NCBI GenBank assembly: GCA_021787735.1
Contig: JAJYLL010000032.1
Coordinates: 1-43,277, forward strand
Source: Acidobacteriota bacterium
Lineage (GTDB): Bacteria; Acidobacteriota; Terriglobia; UBA7540
Direction: 5' to 3'
Length of the DNA: 43,277 nt
The notes under the pieces were generated by a model. It was not told where the DNA came from. It ran no database searches and saw only the letters and a program-made list of their open reading frames with translations. The position numbers and the translations under genes were made by a program. This document shows, piece after piece, positions 9,490 to 18,312 of the stretch; the first letter of the stretch is position 1, and the number at the start of each line of letters is the position of its first letter.

Positions 9490-10050
9490 TTAAAGCTCCT
9501 CGATGGTGCTCTGCTCATTCGTATAAATGCAGATTTGTCCCGCGATGTGCATCGATTCCTCAACGATTTCGCGGGCAGTCATTTTGGTGTGACCGGCAAG
9601 GGCGCGCGCGGCCGAAACAGCGTAAGGCCCTCCGGAGCCAATGGCCACAATGCCGTCATCGGGTTCGATGACGTCGCCATTTCCGCTCACCAGATAAGTG
9701 GCTTTCTTGTCCGCAACCAGCAACAATGCTTCCAGGTGGCGCAGCGCGCGGTCCGTTCTCCAGTCCTTGGCAAGTTCCACCACGGCTCTGCTCAGGTTGC
9801 CGTGATACTCCTCAAGTTTCGCCTCGAAACGCGAGAAAAGAGACAGCGCGTCTGCCGTGCTTCCGGCAAATCCAGCCAGGACCTTATCGTTAAAAAGGCG
9901 CCGGATTTTCTTTGCCTTATGCTTGATGACGCTTTCTCCCAGTGTGACCTGGCCGTCGCCGCCCATCACAAGGCTGCCGTTACGGCGAACGCAGAGTATG
10001 GTAGTGGATCTGATTGACCGTTGACGTGCCAAAGTTCCTCCGCCCGTCAT
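9490..10050 (-). CDS. hslV: ATP-dependent protease peptidase subunit HslV
   Basis: Threonine peptidase of the HslVU complex. The core reads [44 protein letters not shown] and ends [13 protein letters not shown], as in E. coli HslV. The catalytic Thr (first T of TTILCVRR) is not right after a start Met. From ATG 10050 it is preceded by about 15 residues, and from the alternative TTG at 10032 (just after GGAGGAAC) by about 9. A propeptide must therefore be removed, as in some other HslV/ClpQ proteins. It follows the LolA-like gene by about 20 bp. Confidence 0.96.
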   Translation of the reverse strand: MTGGGTLARQRSIRSTTILCVRRNGSLVMGGDGQVTLGESVIKHKAKKIRRLFNDKVLAGFAGSTADALSLFSRFEAKLEEYHGNLSRAVVELAKDWRTDRALRHLEALLLVADKKATYLVSGNGDVIEPDDGIVAIGSGGPYAVSAARALAGHTKMTAREIVEESMHIAGQICIYTNEQSTIEEL

Positions 10051-10071
10051 TATAACAGATGGGGATGGCCC

Positions 10072-10884
10072 TTAACGGGAGGGCTGGAAATAGTTCGCGG
10101 GAACGTCGACGTTGTAGCTCGCCTTGTTTCTGTAGACCTGACCAATTCTTTCACCGTTCTCGCTCCGCTCGATATTCATGGGTGTCATGATTCCGTCAAA
10201 GCGCTGGTAATCGCTGTAATCGTCCGTGTAATCGTCCCAATCGTGCGTGATGGAGTTCTGCACGCGATAGGTTGTGCGCAACGGGAGGTAATCCGTCTTG
10301 CGAAGATAGAGCCGGATGTGAACATTCTCTGCGTCGATGATGTCAATGACGTAAACGGGCTGGTTCGCAACAAAATCGACTCCGTGGTCGAGCACCAGAA
10401 CGCCGTTTTGCCGGATGATTGAGCGCAGAAGGTTGTCCAGACCGTAGTGGTTGGCGATTTTCCACTGGCGGACCTGCTCGGGTAGCTGGTGAGTCAGCCC
10501 GTACTGATCCAACTCCCATGCCTCATTGCCGTTGTTGATCAGCGTGACGGGCTTGCCCTTGCCGTAGGTAAACCGTCGTTTGTCCGGCGGCACGTAGATG
10601 CTTTTGTAAGGTTGAACGCTGGCCATCGCACCATTTGAGAATGCGAACACGCGCCCTGTAGTTGAAATGTTCTTATAGTTCAAGAACGCCGGCCCGCCCA
10701 GCGCCTGAATGGCATGATCGAGGAGTTCCTGCGCCTTGGGACTGATGCGGGAAGGGAGCGCCGATGGCGATTGCGCCGGTGCTTGCTGCGCACCTTGGGA
10801 AGCGGCTGCAACGGCCGACACTAACGTGCAGATGCAGGCCGTGCAGGCGAGGAGTCTCAGATCGTTTATCTTTCTGTTAGCCAC
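10072..10884 (-). CDS. exported LolA-like (outer-membrane lipoprotein-sorting fold) protein
   Basis: About 270 residues with a clear signal peptide (DLRLLACTACICTLVSAVAAAS). The mature part has the pattern of LolA/LolB-fold acidobacterial proteins: AIQALGGPAFLNYKNISTTGRV, then many beta strands with KPVTLINNGNEAWELD and VYVIDIIDAENVHIRLYLRK. It may carry hydrophobic cargo in the periplasm; the exact role is unknown. The start chosen is GTG 10884 (MANRKIND) after GGAGGGAG. A frame from 10902 exists but lies inside the ribosome-binding region. It overlaps the SDR stop by 8 bp, so it is probably in the operon SDR - this gene - hslV - hslU - FN3. Confidence 0.75.
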   Translation of the reverse strand: MANRKINDLRLLACTACICTLVSAVAAASQGAQQAPAQSPSALPSRISPKAQELLDHAIQALGGPAFLNYKNISTTGRVFAFSNGAMASVQPYKSIYVPPDKRRFTYGKGKPVTLINNGNEAWELDQYGLTHQLPEQVRQWKIANHYGLDNLLRSIIRQNGVLVLDHGVDFVANQPVYVIDIIDAENVHIRLYLRKTDYLPLRTTYRVQNSITHDWDDYTDDYSDYQRFDGIMTPMNIERSENGERIGQVYRNKASYNVDVPANYFQPSR

Positions 10885-11644
10885 AGAGGATGCTCCCTCC
10901 ATTGATATTAATGATCTCTCCGGTCATATAGGTTGACATATCCGAAGCAAGAAACAGGATGGGCATGGCGATTTCTTCCGGCCTGCCAAAGCGGCGTAAC
11001 GGAATTACGCTTGTCGCCCTGCGCTTCTCCGAGGGTTTGCGGAGGACGGGTTTTGCCATATCTGTATCAACCCAGCCGGGAGCCACGGCGTTCACCAGAA
11101 TGTTGTGCGGCGCCAGTTCCGTGGCAAGGCCCTTGACCAGACTGATCACGCCGCCCTTGGCCGCTCCGTAATGTGTGTGAAAGGCTTCGCCCCTCTGTCC
11201 GGCGGTGGAAGAAACAGCAATGATGCGGCCGCAGTTCTGCGAAATCATTTGGGGCACGGCGCAGCGGAGGACCGAGTAGACTCCCTTCAGGTTCACGGCC
11301 ACCATCTGGTCCCATTGGCGCTCAGACATCTCTTCAATGCGTTCCGGGTCGGCATTCCAGATGCCGGCGTTGGCCACAAGAATGTCCAGCCGTCCGAACC
11401 GGCGAATGGCCGTATCAATCAACTTTCTGGCATCTGCCATTCTTGAGACGTCAGCACGGACGGCCACGACTGACCCCGGCGAGTTGCGGCAGGCATCCAT
11501 GACTTCCTTTGCAGCTTTGCTTGCCCGCAGATAGCTGAACACGACGTTACAGCCGGCCCGAGCAAACAATTTAACGGTAGCGGCGCCGATGCCGCGCGAG
11601 CCTCCCGTGACTACTGCTACCTGGTTTTCAAGGCTGATTCTCAT
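10877..11644 (-). CDS. SDR family oxidoreductase (3-oxoacyl-ACP reductase FabG-like)
   Basis: 255 residues, classical short-chain dehydrogenase. Cofactor loop TGGSRGIGAA (about 14-23), NNAG-equivalent VANAG, catalytic Ser in SSTAG, and the Tyr/Lys pair in HYGAAKGG. The ending GEIININGG is typical of FabG-like enzymes. NADP preference is suggested by FSYLRASKAA after beta-2 but not proven. Substrate unknown: fatty-acyl or another ketone. First gene of the apparent five-gene run. Confidence 0.9.
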   Translation of the reverse strand: MRISLENQVAVVTGGSRGIGAATVKLFARAGCNVVFSYLRASKAAKEVMDACRNSPGSVVAVRADVSRMADARKLIDTAIRRFGRLDILVANAGIWNADPERIEEMSERQWDQMVAVNLKGVYSVLRCAVPQMISQNCGRIIAVSSTAGQRGEAFHTHYGAAKGGVISLVKGLATELAPHNILVNAVAPGWVDTDMAKPVLRKPSEKRRATSVIPLRRFGRPEEIAMPILFLASDMSTYMTGEIININGGSILCG

Positions 11645-11651
11645 TGCAGAT

Positions 11652-11700
11652 TTGATGCGTCTCGCGCATCTTTAATTATTTTAGACGAAGCCGAAGCGCT
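11652..11700 (-). promoter_or_regulatory. AT-rich leader with hairpin upstream of the SDR gene
   Basis: The leader contains an AT-rich block (AAAATAATTAAA on the minus strand) and a 6-bp stem GATGCG / CGCATC (11652-11668) just before the ATG at 11644. A promoter here is plausible, but I do not see a clean -35. Confidence 0.3.
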
Positions 11701-11761
11701 TACCCAACATCGTCGCAGCGGCCGGTTGCTTCCTTAAGGAAACCTTCTTATCGGCATCTTT

Positions 11762-11860
11762 TCTCTGTGTTCTCCGTGTCTGGAAAAGCACCAACACACA
11801 GGCCACGGAGGATCTCTGTGTGTTCTGTGTTAAAGTTTCGATTCACAGAGGGCATAGAAG
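11762..11860. repeat. dispersed CTCTGTGT / ACACAGAG repeat, copy 2
   Basis: Shares with 4450-4553 the blocks TCTCTGTG, GTGTCTGGAAAAGCA and AACACA-AGG-CAC in the same order. The rest of the spacer (11645-11929) shows no gene. Confidence 0.7.
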
Positions 11861-11929
11861 AGTACAAAAAGAGGTCTTATCTCGCCCATCGTCCGAGGGA
11901 ATGACCCTGTTCAGGTCGCTCCTATATCT

Positions 11930-12712
11930 TCAACCCTTTGCGGCAGCGAACCCTGAAACAATCACTTCCCTCACACGCTTCGAGAGATCGCTTGCGTCGT
12001 GAACCGTAAGTCCGGAGGTAGGCATCGCCTTGTGGATGATGACCCGCACGGGGCCTCCGCGAATGTGGAGCGAATCCGGCTCCAGGACCTCACGTGACCC
12101 GACCAACGTGATGGGGACGATGGGAACTCCGGAAAGGATTGCCAGATAGAACGTTCCGCTTTTGAAGGGAAGCATCTCGCTGGTGCGGCTGCGGCTGCCT
12201 TCCGGGAACACGACGACGGGCTGGCCTTCCTTGATCCTTTTTGCAGCCTGATCAAATCCCTTGAGTGCTTCGCGCGGGCGCCCACGGTCAACCGGGATGT
12301 GCCCGGAACGCCGCAGGTGCCAGCCGAGAAACGGAACGTGGAACAGTACGCGTTTGGCTAGGAAGCGGAACTGCACCGGCAGGCTGACAAACAGAATTGG
12401 AATATCCATGGCGCTCGGATGGTTCGAGCAGAAAATGAGTGTCTGGTGCGGATCGATGTTCTCAATGCCCTCCACTCTCAGGCGGACGCGGCTGGTCTTA
12501 AGAATCAGCCAGGACCACGTACGCGCGCAGCCGTGCTGCCAGCGGCCGTGAGCGTCAAAGAAGGAACCGCACAAGGAAAATGTTCCGCACACAGCCGTGT
12601 AGAGATAGATCAGGAGATCGGTGAAGAAGAGCGAGCGGGCATAGCTGAGAAAATTCCGCAATCTCGCCCCGCTGGATGGCTGCTGGATGGGTGTCGACGA
12701 GATGGAATCCAT
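11930..12712 (-). CDS. plsC: 1-acyl-sn-glycerol-3-phosphate acyltransferase
   Basis: 260 residues, membrane-associated acyltransferase that makes phosphatidic acid. An N-terminal hydrophobic segment (about 25-50) precedes the catalytic NHPSAMD (HX4D motif, about residue 97). Then come the glycerol-phosphate binding FPEGSRSR and the later block GVPIVPITLVGS. It lies 7 bp after folC, so it is the last gene of the core block. Other PlsC-like acyltransferases (e.g. of other lipids) cannot be excluded. Confidence 0.9.
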   Translation of the reverse strand: MDSISSTPIQQPSSGARLRNFLSYARSLFFTDLLIYLYTAVCGTFSLCGSFFDAHGRWQHGCARTWSWLILKTSRVRLRVEGIENIDPHQTLIFCSNHPSAMDIPILFVSLPVQFRFLAKRVLFHVPFLGWHLRRSGHIPVDRGRPREALKGFDQAAKRIKEGQPVVVFPEGSRSRTSEMLPFKSGTFYLAILSGVPIVPITLVGSREVLEPDSLHIRGGPVRVIIHKAMPTSGLTVHDASDLSKRVREVIVSGFAAAKG

Positions 12713-12719
12713 GATGAAG

Positions 12720-14105
12720 TCAGTATCGCTCCGAAATGACTTCCGGCTCCGTCAGGTTAACCGGCTCGATTCTGCCTTCAAGGACTGCTTTCTTGACAGC
12801 GCCCACAAGGAACAACGATCCCGCAACCAGAATGATGGCATCGGGCAGGGAAGAGAATATGGCCTGTTCGAGGGCGCGCGCAGGATCAGGTTCTATAACG
12901 GTCTGCCGGGGTTGGACCCTGGAAGATTCGAGAATCGCCTCCGGAAGCGCCGCGCGGTCAAGGCCGGGCCGGGTAAGATAAACCGTGTGCGCCAGCGGGA
13001 AAAGGATACTGCTGATCTCGGCAATGTCCTTGTCTCGCATGCTGGCGTAGACCAGGCACAGCCTTCTGTCGGCGTAGTGCCCGCTAACAAATTCAGCCAC
13101 TTCGCGCGCCGCAGCCGGATTGTGAGCGCCATCGAGCAGTATCAGCGGACGGTGCCTTATAACTTCCAGCCGCCCGGGCCACAGAGCGGCGTGCAAGCCC
13201 TCGCGGATAGCTTCCGGCGGGATGTTGAACCCTGCCTGCGCAAGTTGCACGGCGGCCGCCGCTGCCGTGAGGGCGTTCTTCACCTGGAATCGCCCAGCCA
13301 TCCTCAGTGTTATTCCCGGTACATTGCAGCCGGCCGTCCGCAAGTCGAAGCTGTAACGGCCGTCGAGATGGAACAGATTTGACGCGGACTGAAGCCCGAG
13401 GGTTTCAATTAGCTCGACGCCGGTTTCCCGGCATTTCTGGAGGATTACCTCGCGGACTTCAGGATGCTCGCACCCCGAGACTACCGGCCGGCCGGGTTTG
13501 ATGACGCCGGCCTTTTCCGCAGCAATGGCAGCTCGATTGTTTCCCAGGAATTCCTGGTGATCCAGATCGACGTTGGTGATGACAGCCACCGACGCGTCTG
13601 TGACGTTTGTGGCGTCGAGGCGGCCTCCCATGCCGACCTCCAGAACGGCAAAATCCACCGCCGCACTCGCAAAGTGCTGGAAGGCCACGGCTGTCAGGTA
13701 TTCAAAAAAGCTGGGGTGATACGGCAGAACGTGTGCCGCAATCAATGATTCCACCACATGGTGAACAGCCGTGAACGCGGCCGCAAAATCGCTATCGGAA
13801 ACTTCCTGCCCGTTGATGCGTATCCGCTCGTTTACACGAACGAGATGCGGAGAGCTGTAAAGCCCGGTACGGTAGCCGGCGCGTTCCAGAATGGCCGCCA
13901 GCATGGCGCAGGTTGATCCCTTGCCGTTAGTCCCTGCCACGATGGCCGTGGGGTAGCGGCGCTCGGGATTGCCCAGCACGGCAAGGATGGCCCGGATTGC
14001 TTCCAGGTCAAACTTTCTGCCGTGCAGTTCGTGCCCGCGGCCCCAAAGTATCGTGAGGCATTCGTCAAAAGGAATGACGGTTTGGGATGTGAACGGCTCG
14101 ATCAT
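12720..14105 (-). CDS. folC: bifunctional folylpolyglutamate synthase / dihydrofolate synthase
   Basis: 461 residues, Mur-ligase-like. It adds Glu to dihydropteroate and tetrahydrofolates. P-loop AGTNGKGSTCAMLA (about 59-72), substrate loop YSSPHLVRVNERI, central GMGGRLDATNV, NVDLDHQEFLG and the C-terminal domain with DGAHNPAAA. The ATG overlaps the accD stop (ATGA), indicating coupling. accD-folC is a common bacterial pair. Confidence 0.95.
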   Translation of the reverse strand: MIEPFTSQTVIPFDECLTILWGRGHELHGRKFDLEAIRAILAVLGNPERRYPTAIVAGTNGKGSTCAMLAAILERAGYRTGLYSSPHLVRVNERIRINGQEVSDSDFAAAFTAVHHVVESLIAAHVLPYHPSFFEYLTAVAFQHFASAAVDFAVLEVGMGGRLDATNVTDASVAVITNVDLDHQEFLGNNRAAIAAEKAGVIKPGRPVVSGCEHPEVREVILQKCRETGVELIETLGLQSASNLFHLDGRYSFDLRTAGCNVPGITLRMAGRFQVKNALTAAAAAVQLAQAGFNIPPEAIREGLHAALWPGRLEVIRHRPLILLDGAHNPAAAREVAEFVSGHYADRRLCLVYASMRDKDIAEISSILFPLAHTVYLTRPGLDRAALPEAILESSRVQPRQTVIEPDPARALEQAIFSSLPDAIILVAGSLFLVGAVKKAVLEGRIEPVNLTEPEVISERY

Positions 14106-14971
14106 TTGCGAGGTTTGGAAGCGTTCCAGGCTCCCATAAAATCCAGCGTTTTTGAAAGATAAGTCTTCAAATCGACGCGTGGAACAATGGCGTCGAGCAT
14201 GCCATGCTGCAGAAGAAACTCCGCCGTCTGGAAACCCTCGGGCAGCTTCTGGCGGATGGTTTGCTCAATCACGCGGGGTCCGGCAAATCCGATCAGCGCT
14301 CCGGGTTCGGCGATGTTCAGGTCGCCGAGCATGGCAAAGCTGGCCGTGGTGCCTCCGGTGGTGGGGTTCGTCATCACGGAGATGTAAGGTTTGCGGACTT
14401 CATCAAAACGGGCAAGGGCGGCGCTGATCTTTGAGAGCTGCATCAGGCTGATAATGCCTTCCATCATGCGCGCGCCGCCGGAGCAGGAAACAACGACTAG
14501 CGGCAGCTCTTTCTCAATGCAGCGGTCGATGGCCCGCGTTATCTTTTCTCCCACCACGGCGCCCATACTTCCGCCGATAAAGCGGAATTCCATGGCGCAG
14601 GCGATCAGCGACTTGCCGTCAATCTTGCCCTCGCCCACGCGGACGGCGTCCTTGGCGCCCGTCACAATTTGAGCGGCTGTCAGACGGTCGCGATAGCTCT
14701 TTCTGTCCACAAACTTCAGGGGGTCGGGCGAGCTCATGCCGGCGTCGTGCTCGGTGTACTTACCGTCGTCGAACAGCATGGCCAGGCGGGCCTCAGAGGT
14801 CATCTTGAAATGGAAATTGCACTTGGGACAGCAGAGCAGGTTCTGCTCAAGATCCTTCTTCCAAAGGATGCGCTTGCAGGACTCGCACTTGATCCACAAG
14901 CCTTCCGTCTGGGCACGCTTCTCCGCCGTAGGCGATTCAAGCGGCTTTTTTTCTTTTCGAAACCAGGCCAT
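14102..14971 (-). CDS. accD: acetyl-CoA carboxylase carboxyltransferase subunit beta
   Basis: Beta half of the acetyl-CoA carboxylase carboxyltransferase, first step of fatty-acid synthesis. It starts MAWFRKEKKPLE, then the zinc ribbon CESC...CCPKC (about 27-49), then the crotonase fold with CAMEFRFIGGSMGAVVGEKI, SCSGGARMMEG and NPTTGGTTASFAMLGD. The start at 14971 fits the family; an in-frame extension to 15046 would overlap cobO. The alpha subunit accA is not in this window. Confidence 0.95.
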   Translation of the reverse strand: MAWFRKEKKPLESPTAEKRAQTEGLWIKCESCKRILWKKDLEQNLLCCPKCNFHFKMTSEARLAMLFDDGKYTEHDAGMSSPDPLKFVDRKSYRDRLTAAQIVTGAKDAVRVGEGKIDGKSLIACAMEFRFIGGSMGAVVGEKITRAIDRCIEKELPLVVVSCSGGARMMEGIISLMQLSKISAALARFDEVRKPYISVMTNPTTGGTTASFAMLGDLNIAEPGALIGFAGPRVIEQTIRQKLPEGFQTAEFLLQHGMLDAIVPRVDLKTYLSKTLDFMGAWNASKPRK

Positions 14972-15029
14972 GAGAATTCCAATTTCCTTGCGCACTGCCT
15001 GCCGGCGCTCATCCGGCGGGGCGCAAAGC

Positions 15030-15569
15030 TCAGTATTCGATGCCACGCTGGGCGAGGATGCCTTTCTGATATGGGTGCTTCACCTCGCGCATTTCCGTCA
15101 CCAGGTCGGCGCACTCCACAATGGACGGGTGGGCGTTGCGTCCCGTCAAAATCACGTGGACCATCTCAGGCTTCTGCCTCAGAGTTTCCACCACTCTTGC
15201 CGGATCGAGCATCTTATAGCTGACCGCGTAATTCACTTCGTCCAGGATTACCAGGTCATATTCTCCGCCTGTGATGGCCTGGCTTGCAAATTTCCAGGCT
15301 TCTTCCACCATGCGGACATCTTCCTGATCCGGCTTTTCCACGCCGACTTTGACGAACCCTCGTCCCATCGGCAAGATCCTGATTTTGTCCTCTCCCAGCA
15401 TTCGGCAGGTATCCAGCTCACCGTAATGCCAGGAACCTTTGATGAATTGTACCATCAATACCTTCATTCCCTGGCCGATAGCCCGAAAAGCTGTTCCCAG
15501 GGCCGCTGTGGTCTTGCCCTTGCCGGGGCCGGTGAAGACGATGATCAATCCCTTTCTGGTTTCAGGCAA
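15030..15569 (-). CDS. cobO: cob(I)yrinic acid a,c-diamide adenosyltransferase (cobalamin adenosyltransferase)
   Basis: 179 residues, CobA/CobO/BtuR family; makes adenosylcobalamin. P-loop GPGKGKTTAALG near the N-terminus, then MVQFIKGSWHYGE, the Walker-B-like YDLVILDEVNYAV and LTGRNAHPSIVECADLVTEM. Adenosylcobalamin serves methylmalonyl-CoA mutase, which fits the propionyl-CoA carboxylase type genes nearby (inference). I see no cobalamin riboswitch upstream; the gene appears to be transcribed with its core-block neighbours. Confidence 0.94.
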   Translation of the reverse strand: MPETRKGLIIVFTGPGKGKTTAALGTAFRAIGQGMKVLMVQFIKGSWHYGELDTCRMLGEDKIRILPMGRGFVKVGVEKPDQEDVRMVEEAWKFASQAITGGEYDLVILDEVNYAVSYKMLDPARVVETLRQKPEMVHVILTGRNAHPSIVECADLVTEMREVKHPYQKGILAQRGIEY

Positions 15570-15593
15570 CGAAAATTCCTCTTTTGTAGATGG

Positions 15594-15643
15594 TGTAGCG
15601 GCGGCTTTATGCCGCCACGTGGCGAATTAAACTCGCCGCTACA
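15594..15643. repeat. palindromic intergenic element with internal hairpins
   Basis: Perfect 10-bp outer arms TGTAGCGGCG (15594-15603) and CGCCGCTACA (15634-15643). Inside is a smaller stem GGCGGC / GCCGCC, giving a branched fold. It fills the gap between rlmH and cobO. This type (GTAGCGGCGG...CCGCCGCTAC) is, to my knowledge, common between genes of Acidobacteriota. Confidence 0.75.
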
Positions 15644-15654
15644 ACGGACTTTGT

Positions 15655-16119
15655 TCACCGGGCGTAGGGAAAACCTCGCAGGATCGTGAATCCCCTGTAT
15701 ATCTGCTCCAGCAGCATGGCCCGCGTCCAGTCATGGGTCAGGGTCATACGCGAGAGCGAAAGAATGACGTTGGCGTGCTGCCGGAAGGCGGGGGAAAACC
15801 CGTCCGCCGCGCCAACTACAAATGCGATCTCGCGTGTGCCGTGCACGCCCTGATCGCCCAACCAGATGGCAAATTCTTTTGATGTCCACTCGGCGCCCTG
15901 GGGGTCCAGAAAAACCCGAGTACTGTTGCTCATTTTTTCGAGCATCCGAGTTTCGACGGGCGACGCTTTCTTTGCGCTCCTGCTGCCGGACTTCCTGGCT
16001 TCGGGCAGCTCTTCAATTGTGATCTCGGTGAATTTGGCGATGCGGTTCGTGTAGTCTGTAACCAACGCCCGCAGATGCGGATCTTTTGTTTTGCCTTCCC
16101 AGAATACTCGAATGCGCAT
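15655..16119 (-). CDS. rlmH: 23S rRNA (pseudouridine(1915)-N3)-methyltransferase
   Basis: 154 residues, SPOUT methyltransferase that methylates pseudouridine 1915 in helix 69. Family landmarks: VFLDPQGAEWTSKEFA, FVVGAADGFS (SAM-binding knot) and LSLSRMTLTHDWTRAMLLEQIYRG. The C-terminal tail reads RGFPYAR where E. coli has a PYH-type end. The order rsfS-rlmH is a common bacterial arrangement. Confidence 0.94.
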   Translation of the reverse strand: MRIRVFWEGKTKDPHLRALVTDYTNRIAKFTEITIEELPEARKSGSRSAKKASPVETRMLEKMSNSTRVFLDPQGAEWTSKEFAIWLGDQGVHGTREIAFVVGAADGFSPAFRQHANVILSLSRMTLTHDWTRAMLLEQIYRGFTILRGFPYAR

Positions 16120-16198
16120 GGCGCCTGCTCATCTGTTATTGCTTGCGAGCGGATATGCCGCCGGAGGCTACCGGCACCGAACGGCACAGCAGCGATCA

Positions 16199-16543
16199 TC
16201 AGCTCTTGGGCACAGCCACTCGAGGGGCTGCTTTCCAGAGCCTTTCAAGATCGTAAAACTCGCGCGCGCGCTCCAGGAATATGTGAATGACGAAATCGAA
16301 GTAATCCATCAGTATCCATTCCGATTGCGCATAGCCTTCCAGGTGCGCGGGAAGCATGCCCCACCTCTTTTTCAATTGTTCCTGGATAGCGTCGGAAATC
16401 GCGCGTGTGTGGCGCGTCGAGGTGCCGCTGCAAATGACAAAATAGTCCGCAAATGAGCAGATTTTGCCGACATCCAGCACGGTCAGGTTCACCGCCTTCC
16501 GGTCCTGAGCGGCACGGATGGCCTCACGCAAGCTCGCAGTCAT
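16199..16543 (-). CDS. rsfS: ribosome silencing factor RsfS (Iojap/YbeB)
   Basis: 114 residues. It binds ribosomal protein L14 and blocks subunit joining in starvation (family knowledge). Characteristic stretches: VLDVGKICSFADYFVICSG, TSTRHTRAISDAI, EGYAQSEWILMDYFDFVIHIF and REFYDLERLW. The start overlaps the nadD stop by 4 bp. Confidence 0.95.
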   Translation of the reverse strand: MTASLREAIRAAQDRKAVNLTVLDVGKICSFADYFVICSGTSTRHTRAISDAIQEQLKKRWGMLPAHLEGYAQSEWILMDYFDFVIHIFLERAREFYDLERLWKAAPRVAVPKS

Positions 16544-17211
16544 TTTCCTCCATGGAGCTGGTCTGCTACCTGATACAGCCCTTCCTTCAGTATATATTGT
16601 TCAACCATTGGGGGCACCATACCCTTAATACTCTGCTTCTGCTGAATGGCACGGCGCAGATCAGTGGATGCTACCGGCACTTCGACATCCGGCAGGATAT
16701 GCACCGTAGTGTGTTTCAGGCGGACCTGGCGCAGATTCCTGCGGGGGCGTTGGTCCAACATCTCTCGCGGCAGAGTTTTTTCAATTTCGCGACTGTCGAA
16801 TCCCGGGCGGGAAACAACGATAAAGTTCGTCAGACCAAGCAGTTGCCGGAATTGCTTCCAGTGTGGCAGATCCAACAGGGCATCCACGCCGATCAGGAAG
16901 TAGAGGTTGTCGCCGGGCTTCAGCATGCGTTTTACGCGCCGCACCGTGTCAACGGAATAATGCGGCCCAGGGTAGAGGTCCGGCGATTCCAGCATGGAAG
17001 GAACGAACCGGGCATCCTCCGCGCATGCCAGCGCCACCATGGCGTAGCGGTGATGGTAATCCGTGAGCCCGTTGGAAGTTTTGTGTGGGGGGCATCCGGT
17101 TGGGACGAATAAGACCCTGTTCAGGCGAAGGTGGCTAGCGGCCGCGTTGGCGGCCTGCATGTGTCCGGAATGAATCGGGTCGAAGGTCCCGCCAAAAATC
17201 GCAATTCTCAC
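16540..17211 (-). CDS. nadD: nicotinate-nucleotide adenylyltransferase
   Basis: 223 residues. Makes deamido-NAD from nicotinate mononucleotide and ATP. It begins with the nucleotidyltransferase motif GGTFDPIHSGH, then VLFVPTGCPPHK, FLIGVDALLDLPHWK and the C-terminal SSTEIR-equivalent ASTDLRRAI. It sits between obgE and rsfS, the usual position. Confidence 0.96.
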   Translation of the reverse strand: MRIAIFGGTFDPIHSGHMQAANAAASHLRLNRVLFVPTGCPPHKTSNGLTDYHHRYAMVALACAEDARFVPSMLESPDLYPGPHYSVDTVRRVKRMLKPGDNLYFLIGVDALLDLPHWKQFRQLLGLTNFIVVSRPGFDSREIEKTLPREMLDQRPRRNLRQVRLKHTTVHILPDVEVPVASTDLRRAIQQKQSIKGMVPPMVEQYILKEGLYQVADQLHGGK

Positions 17212-17274
17212 GCGGTCGCCAGTCCTGTCTGTCGCCGGGCCAGATTCGGAACTTTAAATCACTCGGTGCAATCC

Positions 17275-18312
17275 TTACGTTTCAGAAGCCGGATCTTCGG
17301 GAAGGCTTTGCCGGGGGATTTCCTGAAGCCTTGCCCACGCCGCTCGCTTCAGCTCTTCGAGACCCTCGCCGGTTACGGACGAAATCTCATAAAGCCGTTG
17401 TTTCCGTTCCCGGCAGAACTCCCGCAGGGCAAACAGACGATTGCTGTCGCCCGCGGCATCCACACGAGAAGCTACCATCAGCGTCGGCTTTCCTGCAACT
17501 GCCGGGCTGAAGCTCTCGAGCTCCGTCATGATAACCGAGTAGTCCTCGATGGGGTCCCGGCCGGTCGATTCCGCTACATCAATCAAGTGGAGCAGCAGCC
17601 GCGTTCGTTCCACATGTTTGAGGAAACGGTCGCCCAGTCCTTTGCCTTCGTGGGCGCCGGCAATCAATCCGGGGATATCCGCCATTACAAAAGAATCTTC
17701 CTCGTCCACGGGCACCACGCCCAGGCAAGGTTCCAATGTCGTGAACGGATAGTCCGCAATGCGCGGGCGGGCGGCGCTGAGCCGCGAAATCAGTGTGGAC
17801 TTGCCGACGTTTGGGAATCCGACCAGGCCAACGTCCGCCAGAAGCTTCAGTTCCAGCCGCAGGTCGCGTTCTTCCCCTGGAGTTCCGGGGTCGGCCCGGC
17901 GAGGAGCCTGGTTTGTGGATGTGGCAAACCGGGCATTGCCCCGACCGCCTCGTCCGCCTTTCGCCACCAGGAAACGCTTCCCCTCGGTGTCAAAATCAAA
18001 CAGCCTGTCGCCTGTGGCCCCATCGTAAACCACAGTCCCCAGCGGAACCTGGATCACCATGTCTTCGCTGTCCTTGCCGTGGCGGTTGGAACCTTCGCCG
18101 TGCCCGGCGCGCCGTGCCCGGAACTCTTTATTGAATCGGAATTTCAGCAGGGTATTGAGGTGGGCAGTGGATTCCAGATAAACGCTGCCGCCGTTGCCGC
18201 CGTCGCCGCCGCTTGGGCCGCCGCGTGGGATAAACTTCTCCCTGCGGAAAGCCAAACAGCCGTTTCCGCCACCGCCGGCCGCCACATGAATTCGGGCTTC
18301 GTCGACAAACAT
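17275..18312 (-). CDS. obgE: Obg family GTPase
   Basis: 345 residues; ribosome-assembly and stress GTPase. The N-terminal Gly-rich Obg fold starts [20 protein letters not shown]1 is GFPNVGKST (about 167-175), switch II region [16 protein letters not shown], and G5 SSVTGEG. The G4 motif, normally NKxD, reads SRVD (in [10 protein letters not shown]), a departure at two conserved positions. It is separated from rpmA by about 155 bp containing a terminator-like hairpin. Confidence 0.95.
   Translation of the reverse strand: MFVDEARIHVAAGGGGNGCLAFRREKFIPRGGPSGGDGGNGGSVYLESTAHLNTLLKFRFNKEFRARRAGHGEGSNRHGKDSEDMVIQVPLGTVVYDGATGDRLFDFDTEGKRFLVAKGGRGGRGNARFATSTNQAPRRADPGTPGEERDLRLELKLLADVGLVGFPNVGKSTLISRLSAARPRIADYPFTTLEPCLGVVPVDEEDSFVMADIPGLIAGAHEGKGLGDRFLKHVERTRLLLHLIDVAESTGRDPIEDYSVIMTELESFSPAVAGKPTLMVASRVDAAGDSNRLFALREFCRERKQRLYEISSVTGEGLEELKRAAWARLQEIPRQSLPEDPASET

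Noticed and set aside
14972..15046. Longer N-terminus for AccD
   Set aside because: It would overlap cobO and add 25 residues not seen in the family; MAWF is the typical start.
15570..15660. Cobalamin riboswitch near cobO
   Set aside because: The sequence is a palindromic repeat downstream of cobO on its strand; no B12-box was found upstream either.
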